Notes: generated by a model not told the origin, from the sequence alone. DNA of 56,836 nucleotides from Haladaptatus sp. R4 (GCF_001625445.1 NZ_LWHG01000007.1:1-56836), one strand, 5' to 3'; counted from the stretch's first letter, positions 34,909 to 43,780 are shown. Made by a program: numbers and translations.

Positions 34909-35307
34909 ATGTCACAACGCACGATACCCCCAAGGAACTTTCCCTCCGGTCGAACCGAGACGACTCAAACACGACTTACTCACCAGTGGGACCAGTCCAC
35001 GCCGAAACCCAGCACGCTCGACGGACTACCCGAAGACATCCAGACAGTCCTGTATTCCGTTACAGGCGATTCATCTGTGAGCGTCTGTCACCTGATGAAC
35101 ATCGACGGACAGCCGCTCTGTGGCTGTCGTGGATCGTTCTCCCAGCTCGCAGTTGAAGAAGCACGTTCGCAGATTGACCGTCTCTGTGAGAATTGCCGCA
35201 TCCAGTACGATGGCGCGCAGCGGACTAGACCTTGCCCGAACTGCCACATACCTGTCTGCATGAGTGCTTGGCCACAGCACGTTCGGGGGTGCGACGGCGA
35301 TGAGTAG
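34909..35307 (+). CDS. zinc-finger protein
   Basis: From the ATG at 34909 the 132-residue product has a Thr/Pro-rich basic N-terminus (MSQRTIPPRNFPSGRTETTQ) and a Cys/His-rich C-terminal half: CHLMNIDGQPLCGC, LCENCRIQYDG and CPNCHIPVCMSAWPQHVRGC. The last resembles a C2H2- or C2HC-type finger. It probably binds nucleic acid. It opens an operon with a 26-residue microprotein and a coiled-coil DNA-binding protein, all overlapping. The family is not known to me. Confidence 0.65.
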   Translation: MSQRTIPPRNFPSGRTETTQTRLTHQWDQSTPKPSTLDGLPEDIQTVLYSVTGDSSVSVCHLMNIDGQPLCGCRGSFSQLAVEEARSQIDRLCENCRIQYDGAQRTRPCPNCHIPVCMSAWPQHVRGCDGDE

Positions 35308-35380
35308 TCTTGGTTCCGCCGACATCGGACACTTTGGTCACTCCCTGGATTGTGGGAACGGTTTCGGAGGAGAGAACTGA
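35300..35380 (+). CDS. 26-residue microprotein coupled to both neighbours
   Basis: The reading MSSLGSADIGHFGHSLDCGN followed by GFGGEN lies between ATG 35300 and TGA 35378-35380. Its start overlaps the zinc-finger gene by 8 bases and its stop overlaps the next ATG (TGATG). A GGAGGAGAG ribosome binding site for the next gene lies inside it. It may be a real Gly/His-rich peptide or only a translational coupling device. Confidence 0.4.
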   Translation: MSSLGSADIGHFGHSLDCGNGFGGEN

Positions 35381-36246
35381 TGTCTATCGGACTCTCACCC
35401 GAGGAAGTCGATGAAAACACGGTATCGGATGAAGACTTTGCCGCTGCGATGGGAATAGACGGAGTAGAGTCGAATACGTCGAACCCGGTCGTGTCCAAGT
35501 CGGATCACGAGCAGAAGCTCCCAAGCCGGGAAACGATGTGGACGGTGATTCAACAGCAGGCCGAGCAGATCGATGCGCTTGAAGAGCGCGTTGGTGAACT
35601 CGAAGTGGACGCTGAGAAAGCCAGTACAGCCCGAGAGGATCTGGCTGCAAACGCACACGAAGCGAAAGAAAACGCGGAGAACGCGCGAGAGGTCTCGAAA
35701 GCTGCCACGGCAAAGGTGAACCAGCTCGAATCTGAAATCGAAGACGACAGTAATTCGTCGAACACCACTGGACTGCCAGGTGACGTAGATCCAGCCACAT
35801 CCCCGCTGGATCTGTACACGAACTGTTCGCCGTACCAAGTGAAAAAGCGGCTCGTGGACAAGAAGAACAAAAAGAACTCGTGGCGTGCGGTAACAGCCGC
35901 TCGACGATGGAACGAATTCGCCACGCGGCGGAAAAACGGCTCAGGTATCTTCTGGACGCGTGCAGATCTGAAAGAAGCGATCACCGCTATCGATGGCGAG
36001 AAACCACACGGGACAACCATTACCCGTGTCTGGAACGCGCTCGTTGAACTCGGAGGGTCGGACGTGACGGTCAAAGAGCGCCGTGTGAGTCAGAAACAAG
36101 AGAAAATCGAAATCGTGGCGATGGACATGGACACGGCGGAAGGGCTGAATGAAATGCGGTATCACGAGTTCGATCTCCTTGAGGATGGCACGGTCACGGG
36201 TGGAGTCACACCCGTTGTGACCGGACGTGATGGTAGCGGGGTGTGA
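35380..36246 (+). CDS. coiled-coil protein with C-terminal winged-helix-like domain
   Basis: From the ATG at 35380 (ribosome binding site GGAGGAGAG) the 288-residue product has a long heptad-rich coiled coil at about 55-125 (QQQAEQIDALEERVGELEVD onward), a short linker, then an alpha/beta domain (SWRAVTAARRWNEFATRRKN, FWTRADLKEAITAIDGEKPH, TTITRVWNALVELGGSDVTV) that looks like a winged helix. The order and spacing match the protein at 42433-43296, suggesting distant paralogues. KfrA-like plasmid proteins have a comparable DNA-binding plus coiled-coil build. A role in plasmid maintenance is inferred. Confidence 0.6.
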   Translation: MSIGLSPEEVDENTVSDEDFAAAMGIDGVESNTSNPVVSKSDHEQKLPSRETMWTVIQQQAEQIDALEERVGELEVDAEKASTAREDLAANAHEAKENAENAREVSKAATAKVNQLESEIEDDSNSSNTTGLPGDVDPATSPLDLYTNCSPYQVKKRLVDKKNKKNSWRAVTAARRWNEFATRRKNGSGIFWTRADLKEAITAIDGEKPHGTTITRVWNALVELGGSDVTVKERRVSQKQEKIEIVAMDMDTAEGLNEMRYHEFDLLEDGTVTGGVTPVVTGRDGSGV

Positions 36247-36522
36247 GAACGGCGAGAAAATAGAACCACATTGAAAGGTTGGACGGGACGTGACATGTAG
36301 ACCGCCTCTGGTTTCAGCTTGGGGCGGTTCCTCACGTCTCCGACGCCTTTTACTCTAGTCACAACTACGGAAGAAGGCCCTTTTTGTTCAGTAGTAGTGT
36401 AGTGGTATGTTACGGCTACCTCGTGGTTTCGCTCTCGTGTCCGGTCACAACAGGTGTGACTCGTCAAATCCGTAATGTTTCGTCGGATCGGCAACGCGTT
36501 CGCGGTCAATCCGATAATGGAA

Positions 36523-36963
36523 TCAGTTGACGCGAAGATGCGAAAATTGAGAAAAGACCATATCTGTCCAAGCATCCAACTCGTGCTGGAGCCACTGTTT
36601 GGTTTCCGGAAGCGACTGGGCCTCGTAGAGGTACTTGATACCGCCATTGTCCACCGTTCGCGGATATCGCTCAACAAGATCCTGTTCGAGCAGCGGTTTC
36701 AACTGCTTGCCAACCGTACTCGAGTCGCGGTCGAGAATGTCAACAATTTCAGCAATTGAGCAGTGTGGATGGTCGAGAACGGTCAGATACACCCGAAACT
36801 CGGCTTCGTTGATGCCACAAATGGTAGCCATCGCACCTATCAGCTCTAGCTTGGGGTTCTCTACCAGTAGTTGCTGAAATGCTTGGGATCGTTCGGATGC
36901 GTCCTCATCTCGGTCATCAGCGAGTCCATCCTTTCGTATTATGTCGCAGCCAGACTGATCCAT
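36523..36963 (-). CDS. TrmB-like helix-turn-helix regulator
   Basis: From the ATG at 36961-36963 the 146-residue product has a winged helix of the TrmB type: GINEAEFRVYLTVLDHPHCS, IAEIVDILDRDSSTVGKQLK (recognition helix SSTVGKQLKPLL), and wing ERYPRTVDNGGIKYLYEAQS. No sugar-binding domain follows. It is divergent to the prenyltransferase gene 58 bases away, which it may regulate. An in-frame start at 36984 is also possible. Confidence 0.8.
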   Translation of the reverse strand: MDQSGCDIIRKDGLADDRDEDASERSQAFQQLLVENPKLELIGAMATICGINEAEFRVYLTVLDHPHCSIAEIVDILDRDSSTVGKQLKPLLEQDLVERYPRTVDNGGIKYLYEAQSLPETKQWLQHELDAWTDMVFSQFSHLRVN

Positions 36964-37021
36964 GCATAAATTATCTAGTGACAATTAATAGGCTTTTCCG
37001 ACACACCGACGTAAGCGCGCA

Positions 37022-37948
37022 ATGAGATCTTGTCAGTTCGAGTGTGACAGCGTGCGTTTCGTGCTGTTTATACTGACGGCAAAGAAAGCCCCCAGCGTGT
37101 CGCATGCAGAGCGGGTCAGTGGACTCATCGAACTTACTCGGCCAGGGAATGCGATTGCCTCCGGCGTGCTGACGTTCACGGGCGCGTTCGTTGCGGAAGG
37201 CAGTGGAATACTTTCACACCTCGGCGCAACCAGTGCCGCCACCATCACAACGATTCTCGCAACCGGAGCAGGAATGGCCATCAACGACTACTTTGACCGA
37301 GATATTGATCGGATCAACAACCCTGAGCGACCAATCCCTCGTGGTGCGGTTGCTCCGAGAACGGTACTTGGCTTCAGCCTCGTCATGTTTGCCGTCGCTG
37401 CTGGCTTTGCTCTCATACTTCCACCGCTAGCGATGGGAATTGCAATAGTAAATCTCGTCGCGCTCGTCACTTATACAGAATTCTTCAAAGGGCTGCCGGG
37501 TGTCGGGAACCTACTTGTGTCGTATCTTGGTGGGAGTACATTCCTCTTCGGTGCCGCTGCTGTCGGCCAGTTGAGCCCTGCCGTGGGTGTTCTCTTTCTC
37601 TTAGCAGCACTATCGACATTCGCCCGTGAAGTGATTAAGGACGTTGAAGATCTCGCGGGAGACCGGGAAGAAGGGCTGAATACACTCCCGATTTCCATTG
37701 GACGACGTCCTGCACTATTGATCGCGATGGCGGTGCTGCTGATCGCGATGGTTGCAAGTCCAGTGCCGTATTTTATTGGGACGTTCGGAATAGCGTATCT
37801 TGTATTGGTTACACCGGCAGTGTTCGTGATGCTCTACTCTGGCTATCAGAGTTTCGACGACCCAACGGGTGGTCAGTCTCTATTAAAATATGGTATGTAC
37901 TTCTCGGCAGTAGCATTCATTGGTGGCCGACTGACTCTCCTTTTGTGA
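37022..37948 (+). CDS. UbiA-family prenyltransferase (digeranylgeranylglyceryl phosphate synthase-like)
   Basis: In archaea this enzyme adds the second geranylgeranyl chain to glycerol-1-phosphate in membrane lipid synthesis. The product has about eight TM helices and both Asp-rich motifs: NDYFDRDIDRINNPERPIPR, and DVEDLAGDREEGLNTLPISI. The opening SHAERVSGLIELTRPGNAIA is typical; the natural start may be the GTG at 37097, since residues 1-25 are not family-like. It is plasmid-borne and probably an extra copy or a modified-specificity enzyme, next to a TrmB regulator. Other UbiA prenyl acceptors cannot be excluded. Confidence 0.85.
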   Translation: MRSCQFECDSVRFVLFILTAKKAPSVSHAERVSGLIELTRPGNAIASGVLTFTGAFVAEGSGILSHLGATSAATITTILATGAGMAINDYFDRDIDRINNPERPIPRGAVAPRTVLGFSLVMFAVAAGFALILPPLAMGIAIVNLVALVTYTEFFKGLPGVGNLLVSYLGGSTFLFGAAAVGQLSPAVGVLFLLAALSTFAREVIKDVEDLAGDREEGLNTLPISIGRRPALLIAMAVLLIAMVASPVPYFIGTFGIAYLVLVTPAVFVMLYSGYQSFDDPTGGQSLLKYGMYFSAVAFIGGRLTLLL

Positions 37949-38195
37949 AAATACCGCTGGCTCTGTTGAAACTAATATATAGTGACTATTTGAGTAAGTC
38001 GTGCTGAATAGAGAGGATGTATGGAACACTGCAACTGTGTTCAATTCACCGTTGAACGGCTGTATTGAACGTTCGAATACTCGAGCGTAGTTAACGTGAA
38101 GTGACCAATAACTGCGCATGCAAAACGCGTTCTGATGACCATCTACTCCTATTGATTGCCCGAACAAATTTGTTCAGTAACCACTTGAGATACCC

Positions 38196-38513
38196 ATGGT
38201 TAACCCACCACGCGTCACACTGACTGTAGAAGAAAGCTATCCGACTGATTCCAAGTGTGGGTATGTTCGAATTCATCTGGATGATATCACTACACTTGAA
38301 CTCCGTGCTGGGGACGCCATTACCATCAAACCCGAAGGTCAGCGACCTCTCTCTGGATTCGCGATTCGTCGGCTCGATATAGTTGACGAGGGAATGATCC
38401 GAATCCCAGAGGTGCTTCGGGATCGTCTTGATGTCTCTGTTGGTGACACGGTTACTATCGCTCATGAAAAGTACAGTCTCACTCCAGAGAGCCTGGATAA
38501 CGATATTCTGTAA
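38196..38513 (+). CDS. stand-alone Cdc48 N-domain-like double-psi beta-barrel protein
   Basis: The 105-residue product has two related halves, each with the pattern of a double-psi barrel strand pair: CGYVRIHLDDITTLELRAGD then AITIKPEGQ, and EGMIRIPEVLRDRLDVSVGD then TVTIAHEKY. This is the substrate/adaptor-binding N-subdomain of Cdc48/VAT-type AAA ATPases without the ATPase. It might compete for Cdc48 partners or be a transition-state regulator-like DNA-binding barrel. It stands alone between two intergenic gaps. Confidence 0.6.
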   Translation: MVNPPRVTLTVEESYPTDSKCGYVRIHLDDITTLELRAGDAITIKPEGQRPLSGFAIRRLDIVDEGMIRIPEVLRDRLDVSVGDTVTIAHEKYSLTPESLDNDIL

Positions 38514-38748
38514 CGCTAGTTAACCACCCAATGGCAGGCGACCGATTCACAACCAAACTACACCATTTTTGATTATGTCGTTTCGTTGCGTACACGCTCT
38601 GTCTCTACCGATTCGGGCAGCCACCATATGAGGCAGCTCCCGTGGTGGATACGCGCTCTGTATTCAGCACGCTACTCTCATCACGCTCTGAGGAGTTCAA
38701 CAGAGTCATACCGTCGTCAAAGACCGAACGAAAACCAACTACCACCGA

Positions 38749-40086
38749 TTATCGCCGTTTCAGCCACATCGGCAAACCAGCTTGAGTCTGGAGGGTGAGT
38801 CCAGGTTCAACCGCTAGCTCATCTTCCCCCTTCCATTCAAATTCCCAGTCTTGTCCGATTGTCGCGAGCACGAGTGTTGCTTCAAGCAGAGCAAATTCAC
38901 GGCCAACACACGCTCGGCGTCCCCCACCAAACGGCATATAGGCATGCTCTGGAAGCTCATCTTCTAGATTTGATTCCCATCGATCCGGCTGGAACGAGAG
39001 CGGATCATCGTAGAATCGTTCGTCACGGTGGACAGCGAGAATACCCAGATGGACTTCTTCATTAGCGGGCAGCTGATAGCCGTTCACATCAACCGTTCGA
39101 GTTGTTTTGCGAGGAATAGTGTGTATCGGCGGATAGAGTCGCATTGTTTCTTTTAGAATCCGACGAGTGAGCTCCAACTCATCAATATCTGCTTGAGTAG
39201 GCGAATCGCCATCCAGAACAGTATCAACTTCGTCGTGAAACGCCTCTTGGAGATCGGGATGTGTCGCAAGTGCGTACCACGCAAACGCGAGTGCCGAGGC
39301 AGTCGTTTCATACCCCGCGAAAATCATCGTAATCATCATCCCCTCAACTTCTTCCTGACTTAACTGGTTTTGACCAGTCCCATTGCGCGCGTTGTGGAGT
39401 TTCGAGAGGAGCGTTTCTGAGTGAGATCCCCTGTTCGCATCAGACGTGCGCTGTTCTGTCAGTAGTTGCTGAATTTCGGTGCGAAGTCGTTCCTTTGAGT
39501 TTTTGAAGCTGTGTCGTGATAGAGTTGGTACCCAGTTCGGTAATAACCACGATGTCGGAGCGAACCATCCGTGAAGGCCATCGGCTGCGGTTCGGAGGTC
39601 GTCACCTTCACCCGGTTGGAGTTCTCGTCCAAATAAGGTAGCGAACAGCACTTCTAATGTGAGATTCTTCATTTCGGTTTCCATGTCCAGAATCTCTCGA
39701 TCCAACCATGTATCGACACGTTGCTGTGTCGCCTTGACCATCTGATTACTGTATTTTCCGACCTGCTTTCGGGTAAAGAACGGTTGAAGCACGCCTCGCT
39801 GCCGACGCCACTGGTCACCTTCTGTCGCAATCACGCCGTTCCCGAATGCAGTCTGAAAATCGTCGCTCTTCCCGAAGGCATCGATTTCGGTCACGAGAGC
39901 CTGTGTAAAGTAGTCCGGATGAGCCAGGACAAATACCTGCGTACTCGGGAGTTTCATTTGGTAGATATCGCCACACTCTTCGATCGCCCTATCAACAAAA
40001 TCGAATGGACTCTGGGCAAAGTCGATGGTGTGGCCAATAAATGGGTGACCATCGGGAGTTGGCGGTTGGCGAAGATCTGATTTCAT
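38749..40086 (-). CDS. cytochrome P450
   Basis: The 445-residue soluble haem monooxygenase has the I-helix oxygen motif FAGYETTASA, the K-helix ExxR in KETMRLYPP, the aromatic PDRW motif (FQPDRWE) and the haem-ligand loop FGGGRRACVGREFALLEA with its cysteine. The PPTPDGHPFIGHTIDF opening is normal, so the gene is full-length. It should hydroxylate a hydrophobic substrate, perhaps an isoprenoid or fatty acid; no redox partner gene is nearby. It is divergent to a FilR1-type regulator, an arrangement that suggests direct control. Confidence 0.95.
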   Translation of the reverse strand: MKSDLRQPPTPDGHPFIGHTIDFAQSPFDFVDRAIEECGDIYQMKLPSTQVFVLAHPDYFTQALVTEIDAFGKSDDFQTAFGNGVIATEGDQWRRQRGVLQPFFTRKQVGKYSNQMVKATQQRVDTWLDREILDMETEMKNLTLEVLFATLFGRELQPGEGDDLRTAADGLHGWFAPTSWLLPNWVPTLSRHSFKNSKERLRTEIQQLLTEQRTSDANRGSHSETLLSKLHNARNGTGQNQLSQEEVEGMMITMIFAGYETTASALAFAWYALATHPDLQEAFHDEVDTVLDGDSPTQADIDELELTRRILKETMRLYPPIHTIPRKTTRTVDVNGYQLPANEEVHLGILAVHRDERFYDDPLSFQPDRWESNLEDELPEHAYMPFGGGRRACVGREFALLEATLVLATIGQDWEFEWKGEDELAVEPGLTLQTQAGLPMWLKRR

Positions 40087-40229
40087 AGTATCGTATCCTG
40101 CGAGCCTACAAATAAATCCAGTGAGGTTCTACCGCGATCATGCTTCTGTATTCACAATTTACACCCTGCATGGATTAAATCACAATTCTATAAATGATAT
40201 GGATGAAAGCTACTGTCGGAGATGCTACT

Positions 40230-41336
40230 ATGACTACTATGGACTACCGAGCGACAAATCCACTCTCTGGAGAAGAACTTGTCATTCGGGAAGTTATTAA
40301 TGAGACTGTCGATACAACTCGTCATATTGTACTTCGTAGCGTCCAGACGCTTTCGGAGCCGATCGTCCAAGACATTCATGACGAAACAGATATTGTTCGG
40401 CAGTCGATCTCAAATCATCTTGCAGCTCTTAGCGATCGTGGATTTGTGAATCGGCATGACGAGGGAATTGAGATGACTGGTGGTGGTATTCTGTTTCTTG
40501 ATATCATCGACTCGTGCCTTACCACAATTCCGCGGCAGGAATTGGCATATTGCACTCGATCAGACCATCCAGTACCAGTTTTGGCAGCGGTTTCGAGCAA
40601 GCAAGTCCATGTAACCGAACTTCGCACAGAACTTGAGGATCCACCCTCAGATTCGACACTCAGGCGTGTTTTGCAGCATTTCGCTGAGAACGGTTGGGTA
40701 GAGAAAATCAGTGGTGAGTATCAAATCACAGCCACCGGAGAGCAAGTACTGGCTGCATATGATGAGTTGGCAGCATCACTCACGCAACTCATCGAAAAGG
40801 CCCCATGGTTTCAGCGGCTGCCACCGGAAGATGCGACCGTACCAATCCAAGCACTCACTGATGCTAATTTAGTTGTCTCAAACCCGAGTAGTCCATCATC
40901 GGTGCTTGCAACTGCACTCTCCCTCTATGACCGGAATATTGATCGGTTTCGTGGTCTCTGCTCTATTTACAACTCTGTCTTATTCAAAACCTACTCGACT
41001 ATGCATAAGCTAAATATCGGGCCAGAATTTGAAGCCATCCTTGACCGGCCAACCTTCATGAAGGCCGTTGAATCAACTGACTCTCGATATGTGGTTGATG
41101 AATCAGATGATCCAAACTATGATCCGCTTGTTCTTGATCGGTCTCATACGCTTGGCATCGGTATTTATGATTCTCGAAAGGTAGCGATTGGCGCATACAA
41201 TAAATCCGGCAAAGGGCAACACATTGCAATGATCGTCAGTACAAACGAACAAGTTGTCGATTGGGCAACTGATCTCTATGAATCGTATCGTGCAGAGGCA
41301 AAACGACCTTCTGAAATTGAACCAATCCTGCCGTAG
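40230..41336 (+). CDS. winged-helix regulator with FilR1-type C-terminal domain
   Basis: From the ATG at 40230 (in-frame ATGs at 40194, 40203 and 40239 are alternatives) the 368-residue product has two winged-helix parts: VQDIHDETDIVRQSISNHLA, and KQVHVTELRTELEDPPSDST with LRRVLQHFAENGW. A C-terminal region (SVLATALSLYDRNIDRFRGL, LGIGIYDSRKVAIGAYNKSG) resembles the methanogenesis-regulator FilR1/DUF1724 sensor domain common in haloarchaeal regulators. It is divergent to the P450 gene, the likely target. Confidence 0.75.
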   Translation: MTTMDYRATNPLSGEELVIREVINETVDTTRHIVLRSVQTLSEPIVQDIHDETDIVRQSISNHLAALSDRGFVNRHDEGIEMTGGGILFLDIIDSCLTTIPRQELAYCTRSDHPVPVLAAVSSKQVHVTELRTELEDPPSDSTLRRVLQHFAENGWVEKISGEYQITATGEQVLAAYDELAASLTQLIEKAPWFQRLPPEDATVPIQALTDANLVVSNPSSPSSVLATALSLYDRNIDRFRGLCSIYNSVLFKTYSTMHKLNIGPEFEAILDRPTFMKAVESTDSRYVVDESDDPNYDPLVLDRSHTLGIGIYDSRKVAIGAYNKSGKGQHIAMIVSTNEQVVDWATDLYESYRAEAKRPSEIEPILP

Positions 41337-41840
41337 CACCGGTTATATCCTCTATTACGGTGCTTTTCTAGTGTCCCTCAATTTCTCCAAGATATCAGCG
41401 TCTTTTTCTTAATCTCACACAGATTAACATTGGTAACGGCGGTGCAAATAATACATCCCCGTGAGAAGCGATAGCCACGCTGGAGATCGTTTCGTAATCC
41501 GAGATCCTGGATACATCGTCGTGTAACGCCATGCAGAGGGCACATGATGGTCACATCGCTCTCGGATCAATGTCGGCGGTGCGCAAATCAGCGAACACGT
41601 GGCCCTAATCACTCGTTCGCGGGCGCACCAGCCATCTCTGGCGTATCATGACCAAGCAACAGGCCAATGAGTATGTCCCAGAGTAAGCGAAGCATAGAGA
41701 CCAGTTCTTGTAAAGCTTCCCCGCTGTCCGACGCGCAATGCCAACTAAACCAGTGGGCAAACAGTCCAGATGAGAACCCTTCGAGTTCGTCCACGAATTC
41801 CTCCACACAGTCAACAAGCACTTCACAGAAACAGTCCTCG
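41337..41840. other. 504-base gap, no clear gene
   Basis: A minus-strand open frame at 41609-41821 gives an acidic, Leu/Trp-rich sequence (CVEEFVDELEGFSSGLFAHW) that could be a gene fragment, but it starts at GTG inside the approach to the next gene and has no clear motif. No other feature is seen. The next gene probably has its promoter here. Confidence 0.3.
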
Positions 41841-42086
41841 ATGGCGTCAATCGACGAACTCGAACTGTATCCGTACCGTGATCCAGAGCAGTTGCAGACA
41901 GTCTATGACGAAGTTGGAACAATCGCCGGTACTGCTGCCCACTTCGACGTGTCAGATACCACCGCCCGTATATGGTTGATTCACCATGGGATCTATGATC
42001 CCGAAATACAAGGAGTGGACTCTGTTGCTAATCAGCTGGAAGAGCTGTCACCCGAGGATCTTGGGCTCCCCCCGTTGGGGGAATAA
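41841..42086 (+). CDS. small helix-turn-helix protein
   Basis: From the ATG at 41841 the 81-residue product contains a helix-turn-helix: QLQTVYDEVGTIAGTAAHFD then VSDTTARIWLIHHGIYDPEI. This is the pattern of small homeodomain-like DNA-binding proteins. A longer reading to 41667 adds a Ser/Gln/Asn-rich segment and is less likely. It begins a cluster that ends with the coiled-coil protein before the origin. Confidence 0.65.
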   Translation: MASIDELELYPYRDPEQLQTVYDEVGTIAGTAAHFDVSDTTARIWLIHHGIYDPEIQGVDSVANQLEELSPEDLGLPPLGE

Positions 42087-42088
42087 CG

Positions 42089-42436
42089 ATGAGAGCGATG
42101 GATTCAACGCCGTACGTCAATACGAGAGACGGAATCCGATGCTCGCAGCGACTCGCTTCAATTGATTTTCGATTGAGAAATGACCGTATAGGTCATAGGT
42201 TTGTGCCACTGGTCGAGAGATGTACAGCTAAGCTAGGTGAACATCAGCGCCAAGAAATGTCAGCCTCGTCGGAAGCCAATGGGTGTCCTACCACCCGCTC
42301 CCTCCGACGTTTCCACAACTGTCGTTTCTTGCTCAGTCGGCAAAATATTTCGGGTTACGCTCATAGTCGTAACTCCGTGTATGCTAGTCTGAGTGGTTCT
42401 GAGATGAATCAGCGTGTCACCCGACACGTCCAATGA
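42089..42436 (+). CDS. possible small gene coupled to the coiled-coil gene
   Basis: The frame begins 2 bases after the preceding stop and ends in an ATGA overlap with the next start, which favours coupling. Its 115-residue product is Arg/Ser-rich and not acidic, unlike the other proteins, so it may only be an accidental open frame. No motif is recognised. Confidence 0.3.
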   Translation: MRAMDSTPYVNTRDGIRCSQRLASIDFRLRNDRIGHRFVPLVERCTAKLGEHQRQEMSASSEANGCPTTRSLRRFHNCRFLLSRQNISGYAHSRNSVYASLSGSEMNQRVTRHVQ

Positions 42437-43296
42437 GTAATTCAGCAACACACGGAACGACCCAACAGCATCGGAATGCAAACAGCCAGCAGCGCGATAC
42501 GGAAAGAACACACCAAGAAGTTGAGGAACGACTCGCATCGTTTGAGGCACGGCTAGATCAGAAAGACGAACAAATAGAATCGCTCCAGCAGCGCGTGGAG
42601 ATGCTGGAGCAAGAACTAGCCGACGCACGAAATCGTGTTGACCACGCCAAGGCCGTGGCCGACGCTGCGATTGGTCATGTTCAGAACCTCCACAAGGAAC
42701 TCAATTCACTTCGGAAGGGTCAGCAGGGTATCAACAAGACACTCTGGGAAGACCGTGATAGCCACGATGGAACGGGGAAAATCAAGTCGTTTAACTCTCG
42801 AATCTCCGATTTAGAACACGATCGAGTTGACGTAAGCGACCTCATCAATTCAGATGCAACCCACGACCTCGAAATTCAACGGAAGACGGCCGCACGACTG
42901 ACCGCTGAACGGGAAGACACCGACTCACCTCTGTCGGGGAACAAGCATCGGATGACGTTCCTCTGGCGCGAGTTCATCGAATCAGCGCAGAAGACGAAAG
43001 GCGGGAAGCTGGAACTTGATTCGTCGGCGTGCCGTCGTCGGTTGGAACACCGCGCCGGGATTCACGATCCGAACACGAACACGGTGCAGCGGTCGATGAA
43101 AATGCTGGCGCGCCACACGCGGCGAGACGGTGGCGTGAGTGGGTCAGGCGAGTGGGACGACGAAGACAACCTCGTTCGCTTCGAACCCGGCGAGCGGGGT
43201 GGACAGATTGCCCGGTTGGTTGCTAACGCAAACGAGTTCCGTGAGTTTGCTGCCGAACAGTCACGGACCGCACTCGAACAGGGAGGTGACGAGTAG
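42433..43296 (+). CDS. coiled-coil protein with C-terminal DNA-binding-like domain, beside the origin
   Basis: The 287-residue product has a Gln/Asn/Thr-rich N-terminus, a long coiled coil at about 25-95 (EERLASFEARLDQKDEQIES, LQQRVEMLEQELADARNRVD), a linker, and a C-terminal domain with TFLWREFIESAQKTKGGKLE, SACRRRLEHRAGIHDPNTNT and VQRSMKMLARHTRRDGGVSG. The W-x-E-F...R...T..R...L pattern matches the protein at 35380-36246. It precedes the origin region directly, with hairpins and an inverted pair after its stop. A plasmid-maintenance or replication-control role is likely but inferred. Confidence 0.6.
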   Translation: MSNSATHGTTQQHRNANSQQRDTERTHQEVEERLASFEARLDQKDEQIESLQQRVEMLEQELADARNRVDHAKAVADAAIGHVQNLHKELNSLRKGQQGINKTLWEDRDSHDGTGKIKSFNSRISDLEHDRVDVSDLINSDATHDLEIQRKTAARLTAEREDTDSPLSGNKHRMTFLWREFIESAQKTKGGKLELDSSACRRRLEHRAGIHDPNTNTVQRSMKMLARHTRRDGGVSGSGEWDDEDNLVRFEPGERGGQIARLVANANEFREFAAEQSRTALEQGGDE

Positions 43297-43301
43297 CGAT
43301 A

Positions 43302-43549
43302 ATTACACTGTCGTAATTATCCCTCGAACGCGGGGCGTAATCTTGCCCCGAAGCGGTTCCGGAGTATCCCTCCACAGATGACAAGGGGGGCGCAAATTGC
43401 GCCCCCCTTCGATGCGGAACGAACGGTCGACTACTGTGGAGTGTAATTACTCTCACTTTTCTCACCGCACTTGTGAGGTGGAAAAAGTAGGGAGAACAGC
43501 TATGACGTGATTACGGTTCACTTTCGGGTGTTAATTACGACAGTGTAAT
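43302..43549. repeat. distant 18-bp inverted pair enclosing two strong hairpins
   Basis: ATTACACTGTCGTAATTA (43302-43319) returns as its reverse complement at 43532-43549. Between them lie CGGGGC-8 nt-GCCCCG (43331-43350) and a 13-bp perfect palindrome, AAGGGGGGCGCAA/TTGCGCCCCCCTT (43383-43409, one central base). The GC-rich palindrome could terminate transcription running from the coiled-coil gene toward the origin; the outer pair looks like protein-binding sites. Confidence 0.65.
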
Positions 43550-43761
43550 CTTGATGGGCACGGTACCGTCGCATCATCACCATCCGTCGTTGCTTTGACG
43601 ATCAAGAGACACCCTTCTATCAGTGAGACGAAAGCCGCCCTCGATCTCATAGAGACAGCCCCTCATATGCAGTCGTTCGATAATATCCGCGGCTGCAGAC
43701 TGATTCAGACGAGCTTCTCGGCGAGAATGGTAGACGTCTGCTGCTTGAGGAGAAAAAGTAC

Positions 43762-43780
43762 GTTAGTATATTATACTAAC
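43762..43780. promoter_or_regulatory. 19-bp palindrome, copy 2 (next to origin)
   Basis: GTTAGTATATTATACTAAC, identical to 30868-30886 and 17 of 19 bases identical to 54526-54544. It lies 31 bases before the first ORB of the replication origin. Confidence 0.7.

Noticed and set aside
41609-41821. Acidic 70-codon minus-strand frame
   Set aside because: Residue use is plausible, but it starts at GTG, overlaps the approach to the next gene and has no motif; left as part of the gap.
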